Source: Aquamicrobium sp. LC103 (GTDB taxonomy: Bacteria; Pseudomonadota; Alphaproteobacteria; Rhizobiales; Rhizobiaceae). From it: DNA of 64,000 nucleotides. The DNA lies in NCBI RefSeq assembly GCF_001014615.2, contig NZ_LBCQ02000005.1, positions 62,001 through 126,000 of the forward strand. The letters run 5' to 3'. Positions 54,987-63,912 of the stretch are shown in pieces. A program made the translations under genes and the position numbers. Below the pieces are notes generated by a model that saw only the letters and a program-made list of their open reading frames with translations, ran no database searches and was not told where the DNA came from. Numbering within the stretch: position 1 is the stretch's first letter; the number at the start of each line of letters is the position of its first letter.

Positions 54987-55940
54987 ATGCGGTACCTTCT
55001 GGGCAGGGTTCAGCGCCTGCTGATCGTTCTGCTGGTCGTTACGTTCTCCACCTTCCTGCTGGTGAGCGTGCTGCCGGGCGACGTGGCCTATCAAATCGGC
55101 GGCATGGATGCCTCCGAGGCCGAAATCGCTGAGATACGTGAGGAACTTGGGCTCAATCAGCCGGTCGTGTTGCGCTATCTGGAGTGGCTGACGCGGCTTG
55201 CGCAGGGTGACTGGGGGCGGTCGCTGCTGACGGGTGAATCCGTCTGGAGCATGATCATCGAACGCGTGCCGATCTCGTTAGAGTTGATGCTTCTGGCGCA
55301 GGTCATGGCCCTGGCAATCGCTGTTCCGGCCGGCATTCTCAGTGCTTGGCGCCCGAATGGCTGGGCCGACAGGTTCATCACGTCCCTGGGGTTCGCATGC
55401 GTCTCGATGCCCGGCTTCATGACGGCCATTCTGTTGATCTACTTCTTCTCGCTCCATCTCGGATGGCTGCCGGCGACGGGGTACGAGCCGCTCAGTGCGG
55501 GCCTTTGGGCGAACCTGAAGCCGATGATCCTGCCCGCGCTGAGCCTGGCGCTCGTGGAGTGGACCGTACTCATGCGCACTCTGCGGGCTGAAATGATAAC
55601 GACGCTGCAGGAAAACTACATCTCGCTGGCCCGCGCCAAGGGCATGAGCACCACCCGCGTGCTCCTCGCGCACGCCCTGCGGCCGTCCAGCTTTTCCCTG
55701 GTCACCATTCTTGGGTTGCAGGTGGCGCGTCTTCTCGGCGGTGCGATCATTCTCGAGCAGATCTACGGTATTCCGGGAATCGGGCGGCTGCTGATCCATG
55801 CCGTCTATACGCGCGACCTGATCGTGATACAGGGCTGCGTGACCTTCTTCGCCCTGACATATGTGATCGTCAATTTCCTCGTCGATCTCGCTTATGCCTG
55901 GCTTGATCCACGCGTGAGGGAGGCTCGGGCTCATGGTTGA
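54987..55940 (+). CDS. Dipeptide-type ABC transporter permease 1 (DppB-like)
   Basis: 317-residue permease with six helices. MRYLLGRVQRLLIVLLVVTFSTFLL and VLPGDVAYQIGG at the N-terminus and YISLARAKGMSTTRVLLAHALRPSS (EAA loop) are typical of DppB. Starts at ATG 54987 after GAGAAGGGG. Confidence 0.93.
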   Translation: MRYLLGRVQRLLIVLLVVTFSTFLLVSVLPGDVAYQIGGMDASEAEIAEIREELGLNQPVVLRYLEWLTRLAQGDWGRSLLTGESVWSMIIERVPISLELMLLAQVMALAIAVPAGILSAWRPNGWADRFITSLGFACVSMPGFMTAILLIYFFSLHLGWLPATGYEPLSAGLWANLKPMILPALSLALVEWTVLMRTLRAEMITTLQENYISLARAKGMSTTRVLLAHALRPSSFSLVTILGLQVARLLGGAIILEQIYGIPGIGRLLIHAVYTRDLIVIQGCVTFFALTYVIVNFLVDLAYAWLDPRVREARAHG

Positions 55941-56847
55941 CCTTGCCTCGCTGCGTCCTGTCGAAGGCCGTGCCAGCGCGGCTCCATCCGACCGCCATGC
56001 CCGCGCCATCGCCGAGCATCGTCGCTCCCGAGGGCTTGGTGTCGTTTTCTGGCTGTCGGCCAGCTGGCTCACGCTGGTGATCGTCGTTGCCGCTTTTGCG
56101 CCTCTGCTGGGGCTGGTCGCTCCTGACGAATCTGACTGGATGGCGCTCAAGGCGCCAATCGGGTCGGAGAACCATATTCTGGGAACCGATCCCTTGGGGC
56201 GCGATGTCCTCAGCCGCGTGATATATGGTGCGCGCGTATCGCTTACCGTGGGCTTCACTGCACCCGCCATCGGCGTCGGGATCGGCCTCGTGCTAGGACT
56301 GGCCGCTGGCTACTATCGCGGCTGGGTCGACGAGATCATAGGAATCGCCATCGACAGTTGGTTGGCCATTCCGGGTCTGGTGATCCTGCTGCTCTTTTCG
56401 GTGCTCTACGGCGGCAGCCTCTTCATGGTCTGCCTGTCTCTCGGCCTGCTGTTCATTCCGTCGGCTGCGCGCATCACGCGTGCTGCAACCTTGACCTGTA
56501 CGGGGCGCGAATATGTGATTGCGGCCCGGGCGCTCGGTGCGTCGGATCTCCGCATCATCACGCGGGAGGTGTTTCCCAATATCATCTGGCCGCTGCTCGC
56601 CTTCGTGATGATCGACATACCGATCGCGATCGTCGTTGAAGGGTCACTGAGTTTTCTAGGCCTTTCGGTACAGGCACCGACCCCGAGTTGGGGCGGAATG
56701 ATTTCTGAAGGGCGCGAGTATCTCGAAGCCTCTCCACATCTCAGCCTCGTCCCGACCGCTGTGATGTTTCTGACCGTGCTCAGTTTCAACCTTGCCGGCG
56801 ATGCCATGCGCAAGCGCGTTTCCGGCGGACGCAGCGGAGCAATATGA
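55933..56847 (+). CDS. Dipeptide-type ABC transporter permease 2 (DppC-like)
   Basis: 304-residue permease. HILGTDPLGRDVLSRVIYGARVSLTVG near residue 77 is the DppC hallmark, and the EAA loop is YVIAARALGASDLRIITREVFPN. It overlaps the first permease by eight bases and the next gene by four. Confidence 0.94.
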   Translation: MVDLASLRPVEGRASAAPSDRHARAIAEHRRSRGLGVVFWLSASWLTLVIVVAAFAPLLGLVAPDESDWMALKAPIGSENHILGTDPLGRDVLSRVIYGARVSLTVGFTAPAIGVGIGLVLGLAAGYYRGWVDEIIGIAIDSWLAIPGLVILLLFSVLYGGSLFMVCLSLGLLFIPSAARITRAATLTCTGREYVIAARALGASDLRIITREVFPNIIWPLLAFVMIDIPIAIVVEGSLSFLGLSVQAPTPSWGGMISEGREYLEASPHLSLVPTAVMFLTVLSFNLAGDAMRKRVSGGRSGAI

Positions 56848-57821
56848 TGCATGATCGTCCCCCGGTGCTCGAGGTACTGGACCTACGCACCGCGTTCCCA
56901 ACGGCGCGCGGCATGCTGCAAGCAGTTGATGGCGTGTCCTTCCGCCTGGAGCAAGGGCGGACTTTGGCAATCGTCGGTGAATCCGGCAGCGGTAAGTCGG
57001 TGCTGTCTCGCTCGATTCTGGGTCTGTTGCCGAGAAACGCGGAGACCGGGCCCGAAGGCCGGGTCGTTCTCAACGGCAACGACCTGACACGGCTCCCCGA
57101 ACGCTCGATGCGCAAGCTGCGAGGCCGGCAGGCAGCCATCGTGTTTCAGGACCCGATGACTTCGCTCAACCCGACCATGACCATCGGGTCACAGATTGTC
57201 GAGGTATTGATCTTCCACATGGGCATGACCAAGGCGACCGCGCGCTGCAGGGCGATCGAGCTTTTGGCCACCGTCGGTATGCCGCAGCCCGCTACTCGGG
57301 TAGATCAGTATCCGCACCAGCTTTCCGGCGGCATGCGGCAGCGGGTTGCTATCGCCATTGCCATTGCCTGCGAACCGTCCCTGCTGATTGCCGACGAACC
57401 CACCACGGCTCTCGATGTCACGGTTCAGGCGGAGATTCTCGACCTGTTGCAGCGCCAGGTGCGCGAACGGCAGATGTCGATGATCCTGATCACCCACGAC
57501 ATGGGTATCGTCGCGGCTCGCGCCGATGAAGTCGCGGTGATGTATGCGGGGCGCATCGTCGAACGCGCTCCGGTGCGCGATCTGTTCCACCAGACGCGCA
57601 TGCCCTATACCTCGGCACTGCTTGCCTCGATTCCGCAGATCGACGGTGGGCGCCGAGGACGACTCGAAGCAATCGGGGGGCGACCGCCGGATCTCGTCGA
57701 TCCTCCTTCCGGGTGCAGCTTTCGTCCACGATGCCGGTTCGCTTCGGACAAATGTGACATGACCGCTCCACCGTTGGCAGGCACCGGCCAACACCATTTT
57801 GCCTGTTGGCATCCTCTCTGA
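56844..57821 (+). CDS. Dipeptide-type ABC transporter ATP-binding protein 1 (DppD-like)
   Basis: 325-residue ATPase. Walker [10 protein letters not shown] near residue 44, [16 protein letters not shown], signature [15 protein letters not shown] and Walker [15 protein letters not shown]. The C-terminal oligopeptide-transporter extension has cysteines in GCSFRPRC and a later C, as in DppD, where they can hold an iron-sulfur cluster. Confidence 0.94.
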   Translation: MMHDRPPVLEVLDLRTAFPTARGMLQAVDGVSFRLEQGRTLAIVGESGSGKSVLSRSILGLLPRNAETGPEGRVVLNGNDLTRLPERSMRKLRGRQAAIVFQDPMTSLNPTMTIGSQIVEVLIFHMGMTKATARCRAIELLATVGMPQPATRVDQYPHQLSGGMRQRVAIAIAIACEPSLLIADEPTTALDVTVQAEILDLLQRQVRERQMSMILITHDMGIVAARADEVAVMYAGRIVERAPVRDLFHQTRMPYTSALLASIPQIDGGRRGRLEAIGGRPPDLVDPPSGCSFRPRCRFASDKCDMTAPPLAGTGQHHFACWHPL

Positions 57822-57835
57822 CTACGGAAGCCGCG

Positions 57836-58822
57836 ATGAACGCACCCGCGCGAACAGGTGAGCCCTTTCTGACGGTAGACAAGCTGCGCGTTACATATGT
57901 GCTCGATCGCGGCCGCACGATACAGGCCGTTTCGGATCTGAGCTTCGCTTTGAACCAGGGCGAAACGCTTGGCCTAGTCGGAGAATCCGGTTGCGGTAAA
58001 TCGTCGGCAGCGCGCGCGATTATGCAGCTTCCTCGCCCCAGCGACGGGCAGGTGACGCTGGGCAATACCGACCTGACAAGTTTGCGCGGTCGCGCCTTGC
58101 AGCAGGCGAGGCGTCGATTTCAGATCGTGTTTCAGGACCCGATCGCGGCATTGAACCCGCGCCACACCATCCGTCAGATACTGGCCGCTCCGCTGGAAAT
58201 CGCCGGCATTCGCGAAACTTGCGCCGACCGTGACGCTCGTCTGATTAGTATGCTCGAGCGCGTGGGGCTGAACGGTGCGCAGACGCTGGAGCGCAAGCCG
58301 CACGAGTTCTCCGGTGGTCAGTGTCAGCGCATCTCCATTGCCCGGGCCCTCATCTTGAACCCCGAGCTTCTAGTCTGCGACGAGGCCGTGTCGGCGCTGG
58401 ACGTGTCGGTCCAGGCACAGATACTCAATCTCCTACAGGACATTCGCTGTGAATTCGGCCTTACCATGCTGTTCATCAGCCATGACCTGGCCGTCGTGCG
58501 GCACGTGTCGGATCGTGTCGTGGTGATGTATCTCGGAACGATGTGCGAGCTTGCAGACGCGGATGCGATATATGACCGACCGGCACATCCATATACGCGC
58601 GCGCTGATCAGCGCCGTGCCGCGGCCGGATCCCGATCTGGAACCCAATCCGGTTCAGATGGTGCCGGGTGAGTTGCCCTCGCCGATGAATCCGCCAACCG
58701 GCTGCCGGTTTCGCACCCGTTGTCCGAAGGCAACGGAGCGCTGCGCTGCCGAGGTGCCGACGATGCGCCCGGTTCGCCAGGGGCAGATGGTGGCATGCCA
58801 CCATCCCCTCGTGGGCGCGTAG
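57836..58822 (+). CDS. Dipeptide-type ABC transporter ATP-binding protein 2 (DppF-like)
   Basis: 328-residue ATPase. Walker A GESGCGKSS, VFQDPIAALNPRHT, signature FSGGQCQRISIARAL and Walker B LLVCDEAVSALDVS (alanine in place of the usual proline after DE). C-terminal GCRFRTRCPKATERC cysteines as in the partner. ATG 57836 (MNAPARTG) follows ACGGAAG. Confidence 0.93.
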   Translation: MNAPARTGEPFLTVDKLRVTYVLDRGRTIQAVSDLSFALNQGETLGLVGESGCGKSSAARAIMQLPRPSDGQVTLGNTDLTSLRGRALQQARRRFQIVFQDPIAALNPRHTIRQILAAPLEIAGIRETCADRDARLISMLERVGLNGAQTLERKPHEFSGGQCQRISIARALILNPELLVCDEAVSALDVSVQAQILNLLQDIRCEFGLTMLFISHDLAVVRHVSDRVVVMYLGTMCELADADAIYDRPAHPYTRALISAVPRPDPDLEPNPVQMVPGELPSPMNPPTGCRFRTRCPKATERCAAEVPTMRPVRQGQMVACHHPLVGA

Positions 58823-58845
58823 CGTCCCGTGTCATGCTGCGTGCG

Positions 58846-59769
58846 CTATGCACGCGCGGCGGTGCGAGCGATCGCGTCAGCGATCTCACCTTCGAGCGCG
58901 GTTGGAATATTGTGCCCCATGCCTTGGAACTCGATATATTCGGCATTGGGAATATTGGCCGCGGTATCGCGACCCGCTTCGGGCCGTATCAGCGGATCGG
59001 CGCCGCCATGAATCACTGTCGCGGGGAGGTTCAGGCCTTTCAGACGTTCGCGGCGGTCCCTTGCCGAGATGATCGCCGCGTAGTGGCGGACGAAACCCGC
59101 GGGGCGATAGGCTCGGTCCAGCGCAGCGGCGGCATTGGCGCGAAGCTTCTCACTGCATTCGGGATAGGTGGGGCTCCCCAGAACCTGTGCGGCGTCGACG
59201 GATGCCTGAAGATACGCTTCGCGATCGGCTTGCGGCGACATGCGGGGGCGAAACAAAACCGACTGAGCAGCGGGTGTGGCGGCAGGCAGTCCCGGGTTGC
59301 CGGTGGTTGACATGATGGAGACCAGCGAAGCCACTTTCCCGGGATGGTCGAGCGCCATCAACTGCGCGATCATCCCGCCCATCGAGCCCCCCACGACATG
59401 CGCGCGTTCGACGCCGAGTCCGCATAATAGCGCGGCAGTATCTGAAGCCATGTCCTCAAGGCGATATGGGGGGTGGAGTGGAAGGCCAGCAACTCGGTCC
59501 GAAATCATTGATTGAATATCTGGTATGCCTAGATGGTCGTGCCCATCGGAATATCCGACGTCGCGGTTGTCCAAGCGGATCACGCGGAATCCGCGATCGG
59601 CCAACGCGGCGACGAAACTCTCGCTCCACCAGATAAGCTGAGTGCCTATGCCGCTGATAAGGATGAGATCAGAGGATTTTTCTTCTCCTTCAATCTCATA
59701 GTGCAGCGAAAAATCTCCGATCTTCAATCTTGGCACGCTCGTTCTCCTCTGCTTGTTAATTCCGCTCAT
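58846..59769 (-). CDS. Alpha/beta hydrolase
   Basis: 307-residue hydrolase. The nucleophile elbow is VGGSMGGMIAQ near residue 128, the acid is probably in IHGGADPLIRP and the histidine in GMGHNIP. The oxyanion region is ISGIGTQLIWW; RVIRLDNRDVGYSD is typical of ester/lactone hydrolases of this family. ATG 59769 (MSGINKQRRTS) was chosen over an upstream in-frame ATG at 59820, which would overlap motif site C. It is divergent from the Baeyer-Villiger-type monooxygenase; hydrolysis of the ester or lactone made by that enzyme is a natural inference. Confidence 0.9.
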   Translation of the reverse strand: MSGINKQRRTSVPRLKIGDFSLHYEIEGEEKSSDLILISGIGTQLIWWSESFVAALADRGFRVIRLDNRDVGYSDGHDHLGIPDIQSMISDRVAGLPLHPPYRLEDMASDTAALLCGLGVERAHVVGGSMGGMIAQLMALDHPGKVASLVSIMSTTGNPGLPAATPAAQSVLFRPRMSPQADREAYLQASVDAAQVLGSPTYPECSEKLRANAAAALDRAYRPAGFVRHYAAIISARDRRERLKGLNLPATVIHGGADPLIRPEAGRDTAANIPNAEYIEFQGMGHNIPTALEGEIADAIARTAARA

Positions 59770-59814
59770 GGGGCGGCTGCCTTTGCGAAGGAAACAAAAA
59801 ACCGCCGGCTGTTC

Positions 59815-59842
59815 AAACATAATTTGAATTATCGGTATGTTT
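59815..59842. promoter_or_regulatory. Shared island operator motif, site C, in divergent promoter
   Basis: AAACATA-N14-TATGTTT forms a clear inverted repeat, with AATTTGAATT in the middle. The 23-base motif itself is 59818-59840 and ends TCGGTATGT. It is centred between the hydrolase (start 59769) and the monooxygenase (start 59883), so it could control both. Confidence 0.55.
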
Positions 59843-59882
59843 TTGATACGGAGGTTCGCAAGGCAGGATGGGAGTAGGATTT

Positions 59883-61397
59883 ATGTCGACGCCGCAGTTT
59901 GACGTGCTGGTCATTGGAGCTGGGCTTTCGGGGATCGGTGTCGCACGCTACCTGAAGGTGCGTTGCCAAAGCAGGACCTTCGCCATTCTGGAAAGCAAGC
60001 CGCGTATCGGTGGCACCTGGGACTTGTTCCGCTATCCGGGCATTCGTTCGGACAGCGACATGCACACGATGGGTTACGCGTTCAAACCATGGACTGAGGC
60101 GAAGGCTATCGCCGACGGTGACGCGATCCTTCGCTACATTCGCGAAACCGCCGAGGAAAACGATCTCCTGAGACACATCCGTTTCGATCATGCGGTGCGG
60201 ACGGCGTCATATTCTTCAGCCGACCAGTGCTGGACGCTGGAAGTCGAACACGAGGGCAGGGTTCAGCACCTCACCAGCCGCTTCGTGTTTTCCTGCGCAG
60301 GCTACTATCGGCATCATGAGGGCTATTTGCCAGAATGGCCGGGCTATTCCGACTACCGCGGTATCCTCGTTCATCCCCAGTTCTGGCCGGAAGACCTTGA
60401 TTACGAGGGCAAGACGATTGCGGTCATCGGCTCGGGTGCGACAGCAGTAACCTTGACGCCGACGTTGGCGGGGAAGGCCGCGCATGTCTACCAGATCCAG
60501 CGGTCGCCAACCTATGTGGTGTCGCGTCCCGGCGAGGACCGGTTCGCCAACGGATTGCGTCGGTGGCTGCCTGAAAAGCTGGCTTACGCGATTACCCGGT
60601 GGCGCACGATCATAGGCGGTGCCCGGCGGCGCAAGCGGATGGCCAGAAACCTGGAAGGCACGCGCAAAATGCTGATTGGCGCAGTGGCTCATGCGTTGCC
60701 GAAGGACTACGATTGGAAAACCCATTTCGTGCCAAGCTATATGCCAGGCCAGCAGCGTATCTGTGCCGTTCCGGACGGCGATATGTTCAAGGCGCTCTCG
60801 GATGGCAAGGCGTCTATGGTGACCGGACATATCCGCCGCTTCACCTCCTCGGGGCTAGAGATGGAAGACGGAAGCCAGATAGAGGCCGATATCGTCATCA
60901 CTGCGACCGGGTTGGTGATGGAATCGCTCGGCGGCATGAATGTCTATGTCGACGGCCTGCCCGTCGATCGGTCGAAGCTGCTGATCTACAAGGGGTTCAT
61001 GTATTCGAACCTGCCGAACCTCGTCTATTTCACGGGCTATACGAACGCATCATGGACGTTGAAGGTCGATCTGGTTGCCGATTTTGCGTGCCGGCTGCTG
61101 AATTTCATGCAGCGGAAGGGCTATCGCCAGGTCGTGCCGCCCGCGACGGAAGTCGATCTGAAGAACGTCAACAGTGCGCTGAAATTCATATCCGGCTATG
61201 TAGTGCGTGCCGCGCCGAGGCTGCCGAAGCACGGCAAGGCGTTCCCATGGGTTCATGAGCAGGACTATTTCTGGGATCGCAAGACGCTGAAGCGTGGCAA
61301 GGTCGATGACGGCACGCTCAGGTTCAGCCGTGGAGAGCGGGTTATTCTACCGCCTGGCCAGATCGCCGGCGACGCCATGCTCGACGCTGCCGAGTGA
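59883..61397 (+). CDS. Flavin-containing monooxygenase, Baeyer-Villiger type
   Basis: 504-residue class B flavoprotein. FAD site VIGAGLSGIGVARYL near residue 12, then PRIGGTWDLFRYPGIRSD (BVMO/FMO hallmark), the fingerprint YRGILVHPQFWP around residue 160, and the NADPH site AVIGSGATAVTL near residue 186. ATGLVMESLGG near residue 345 closes the core. It inserts oxygen next to a ketone to make an ester or lactone. ATG 59883 follows GGGAGTAGG; an earlier in-frame ATG at 59868 lies inside that ribosome site. Confidence 0.91.
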   Translation: MSTPQFDVLVIGAGLSGIGVARYLKVRCQSRTFAILESKPRIGGTWDLFRYPGIRSDSDMHTMGYAFKPWTEAKAIADGDAILRYIRETAEENDLLRHIRFDHAVRTASYSSADQCWTLEVEHEGRVQHLTSRFVFSCAGYYRHHEGYLPEWPGYSDYRGILVHPQFWPEDLDYEGKTIAVIGSGATAVTLTPTLAGKAAHVYQIQRSPTYVVSRPGEDRFANGLRRWLPEKLAYAITRWRTIIGGARRRKRMARNLEGTRKMLIGAVAHALPKDYDWKTHFVPSYMPGQQRICAVPDGDMFKALSDGKASMVTGHIRRFTSSGLEMEDGSQIEADIVITATGLVMESLGGMNVYVDGLPVDRSKLLIYKGFMYSNLPNLVYFTGYTNASWTLKVDLVADFACRLLNFMQRKGYRQVVPPATEVDLKNVNSALKFISGYVVRAAPRLPKHGKAFPWVHEQDYFWDRKTLKRGKVDDGTLRFSRGERVILPPGQIAGDAMLDAAE

Positions 61398-61411
61398 CCT
61401 TGGAAGCGGCC

Positions 61412-62638
61412 TCAGCCCTGTCTGTCATCAAACAGACCGAATGCCAGAGTGGAGGCATAAATCTCCATCGCGCGCTCGGTCGACGGCATGGCATGGGCCC
61501 ACTGGTGGAAGTCGTAGGCGGAGTTGACCAGCGCCAGAAGGCAATGGCTGGCTATGTCGGGGTTGACTGGGCGCAGCGAGCCGTCGGCGACGCCCTGCCA
61601 GAGCATCACGGCAAAGCTGTTTGCCATCCGTGTCGCGTCGGTGATGGCATCGGCGCGCATCTCCGGGGGCAAGGCCTGCATCGCCGTAGTCCGCAGCAAC
61701 GGAAAGCGCGCGTCGAACTGAATCGCAAGCAGATCGGACACTGCCTGGTTCAGCCGGTCGCGCCATGTACCGGGCAACGTTGCCGCGTGATCCTGGGCGG
61801 CCGAGACGCGCTCGTAGCTGCGAGTAAAGCATTTCAGGACCAGATCGTCCTTGCTGTCGAGATGGTGGTAGAAACTGCCCTTGGAAAGGTTCAACTGTGC
61901 GGCGATTTCGTCTACCGAGGCGCCACGGTAGCCGCGCGCGTTGAGAAGCAGCGTCGCTGCTCTGAGATAAGCGGAGTGACTGTCTTCCTCGCCCTGCATC
62001 GGCAGATCGACGGTTGGCTTCCAGGCAGTTCCTGCCGGGCTGAAGCCGTTCGTCATCAGGTCCATCAGGCTCGCATGGATATGATCGAAGTCGTGCAGCG
62101 AATAGGTTGGCAGCCAGGCGCGCATCCAGTGAATCACGTCCAGCAGGACCTGGGCGGCGGCCATGCGCCTGAGGAAGAGCTGGCGGTCGTCGAGTGGTCC
62201 GAAGTAGCCGGCCACTCTGCGGGTGATGTCGGAATACCAGCGGATAAGCCGTTCGCGGGCGGGTTCCTCGAGCGCGCGCAGATCGCCCAACACCGCTACG
62301 GTGGGTCGCTCGCCGCGCCGGATTGCTGCGCTGTGGTCCAGCCGCATCCGCAGAAGCCTGCTCACACGCGAAACCGAGTCGGGCTCCTGTTCGGCCTCGC
62401 GGGTCATTTCATCGAAAATGCTGATGGTTTCTTCGATAGCTGCCGCTGCCAGCAGCTCCTTTTTGCGAAAGTAGTAGGTGATCGAGGTGGTGTTCATACC
62501 GATCGCCTCGGCGACCTCGACGAAGGTCAGGCCCCGCACGCCGTTGCGATTTATCAGTATGGCGGCGGCGTCAAGAATGACCTGGCGGCGCTTCTCGAAT
62601 TTGTCGGAGGTCCGGCGAGGGCTGGCAGGCTTGATCAC
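61412..62638 (-). CDS. Tandem TetR-family regulator: two TetR units in one polypeptide
   Basis: 408-residue protein with two complete TetR-type DNA-binding domains. The first (residues 15-65) has RQVILDAAAILINRNG and TFVEVAEAIGMNTTSITYYFRKKELL. The second (about 220-275) has YLRAATLLLNARGYRGASVDEIAAQLNLSKGSFYHHLDSKDDLV split over its helices. Each is followed by a helical ligand-type domain, so it is a covalent pseudo-dimer with two dissimilar halves. The start is a GTG at 62638; the open frame continues upstream to 63136 but over the SDR gene. Probably controls the catabolic genes from 47450 to 63589. Confidence 0.85.
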   Translation of the reverse strand: MIKPASPRRTSDKFEKRRQVILDAAAILINRNGVRGLTFVEVAEAIGMNTTSITYYFRKKELLAAAAIEETISIFDEMTREAEQEPDSVSRVSRLLRMRLDHSAAIRRGERPTVAVLGDLRALEEPARERLIRWYSDITRRVAGYFGPLDDRQLFLRRMAAAQVLLDVIHWMRAWLPTYSLHDFDHIHASLMDLMTNGFSPAGTAWKPTVDLPMQGEEDSHSAYLRAATLLLNARGYRGASVDEIAAQLNLSKGSFYHHLDSKDDLVLKCFTRSYERVSAAQDHAATLPGTWRDRLNQAVSDLLAIQFDARFPLLRTTAMQALPPEMRADAITDATRMANSFAVMLWQGVADGSLRPVNPDIASHCLLALVNSAYDFHQWAHAMPSTERAMEIYASTLAFGLFDDRQG

Positions 62639-62710
62639 GGCAGGTTCCGTTCTTTGGCTTCGGTATGCTCTGCACCTGCCGCAAGGCCAAGCAGATAAAG
62701 CGTCAATCAG

Positions 62711-62733
62711 GAATAGTTTCGGTTTGGGTATGT
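62711..62733 (+). promoter_or_regulatory. Shared island operator motif, site D, before the SDR gene
   Basis: Starts GAATAGTTT and ends TTGGGTATGT. It is 13 bases upstream of the SDR ATG, just before AAGGGAGG. A partial copy (CATACCGAAGCC on the minus strand, about 62658-62670) lies upstream of the regulator GTG and could mediate autoregulation. Confidence 0.5.
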
Positions 62734-62746
62734 AGCAAGGGAGGAC

Positions 62747-63589
62747 ATGATGGAAACTCTGGATGGAATGATGGCGGGAAAGGTCGCGGTGGTGACCGGC
62801 GCCGCTTCGGGCATTGGTCGCGCCACGGCTCTGCGGCTTGCGAAGGCAGGCGCGGCTGTCGTTGCCTGCGATCGGGATGAGAAAGTGGCGACGGTTATCG
62901 ATACGATCACGGCGGCTGGCGGCCAAGCCGCGGCGATCGCCATGGATGCGGGCGCGGAGGCCGATGTCGTGGCGGCCGTGGCCCTGGCGTGTGAGCGCTT
63001 TGGTGGGCTGGACGGCTATTTTGCCAATGCGGGCATCACCGGTGGTCCGGCGATCGGCTACTTCGACAGTACACCGGAGGTCTGGGCGGAGGTGCTGCGG
63101 GTCAATCTCATCGGACCGTTCCTGGCGGTGAAACACGCGGCACCCGAGATCATACGCCGCGGTGGTGGTTCCATTCTGGTCACGGCATCCGTCGCCGGCA
63201 TGCGGGCCGGCGCGGGCCCGGCGCCCTATTCGGCGTCAAAAGCCGGAGTGATAAATCTGGTCCAGACCGCAGCTCAGGCGCTGGCTGCGACCGGCGTGCG
63301 GGTCAATGCTTTGTGCCCCGGGCTGATCGAGACCGGTATGACACGACGCATCTACGAGCAGGCGCGCGCGGCGGGTCTAGAAGGCCAGTTGGGGATCCGC
63401 AATCCGCTGCGTCGCGGCGGTGAGCCCGACGAGGTGGCCAGGGTCGCACTGTTCCTGTTTTCCGATCTTGCCAGCTATGTGAACGGGCAGGCGCTCCCGG
63501 TCGATGGCGGCCTGTCTTCATCCCATCCATACAGCGACCGCTCGAATGAGGCGCGCACGGCGCTCGCGGCTGCGGCACGCCAACCGTAA
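62747..63589 (+). CDS. Short-chain dehydrogenase/reductase (SDR)
   Basis: 280-residue NAD(P)-dependent oxidoreductase of the classical SDR family. Cofactor motif VTGAASGIGRATAL near residue 17, ANAGITG near residue 93, catalytic serine in LVTASVAGM, catalytic YSASK near residue 163 and VDGGLSSSHPY near the C-terminus. It probably oxidises an alcohol to the ketone used by the monooxygenase, or acts in beta-oxidation. Start ATG 62747 with GGGAGG upstream; ATG 62750 is also possible. Confidence 0.93.
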   Translation: MMETLDGMMAGKVAVVTGAASGIGRATALRLAKAGAAVVACDRDEKVATVIDTITAAGGQAAAIAMDAGAEADVVAAVALACERFGGLDGYFANAGITGGPAIGYFDSTPEVWAEVLRVNLIGPFLAVKHAAPEIIRRGGGSILVTASVAGMRAGAGPAPYSASKAGVINLVQTAAQALAATGVRVNALCPGLIETGMTRRIYEQARAAGLEGQLGIRNPLRRGGEPDEVARVALFLFSDLASYVNGQALPVDGGLSSSHPYSDRSNEARTALAAAARQP

Positions 63590-63912
63590 GCGATCGTGGG
63601 TAATCGGGCGCGTCCCGTCAGGACGAAGCTTGCAGCGCAAGATTAGCCTCAACCGAGTGCACGGAAATCCAGTTGTGGAGATGCCTTGCTCAATGAGCCG
63701 ACTGGCGGTCACCATGCTTGTCGTGCTGGCCGAAATGCTGGAGCGCGTCAGTCGCGGTCAGGTGGACGTGTGACGGCAGCTTTGATGTGGAGGGCTAAGG
63801 TTCTCACGAAAGGTGAAATTTACATTGAACGTGTTCTTTACTTGCGCTGCCCAAGGCGTCTGCTACGCATCTGCATAGGGGGTTGAATAAACAAAGCAAG
63901 GATGCCTTCTCG
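63590..63912. other. Intergenic region before the final gene, nothing recognised
   Basis: 323 bases with no supported gene and no copy of the island motif. Short open frames such as the one starting at ATG 63694 show no family resemblance. The last 130 bases are AT-richer, consistent with a promoter for the next gene. Confidence 0.5.

Noticed and set aside
62639-63136. N-terminal extension of the tandem TetR frame
   Set aside because: It would run antisense through the SDR gene and its promoter; the TetR fold begins right after the GTG at 62638.
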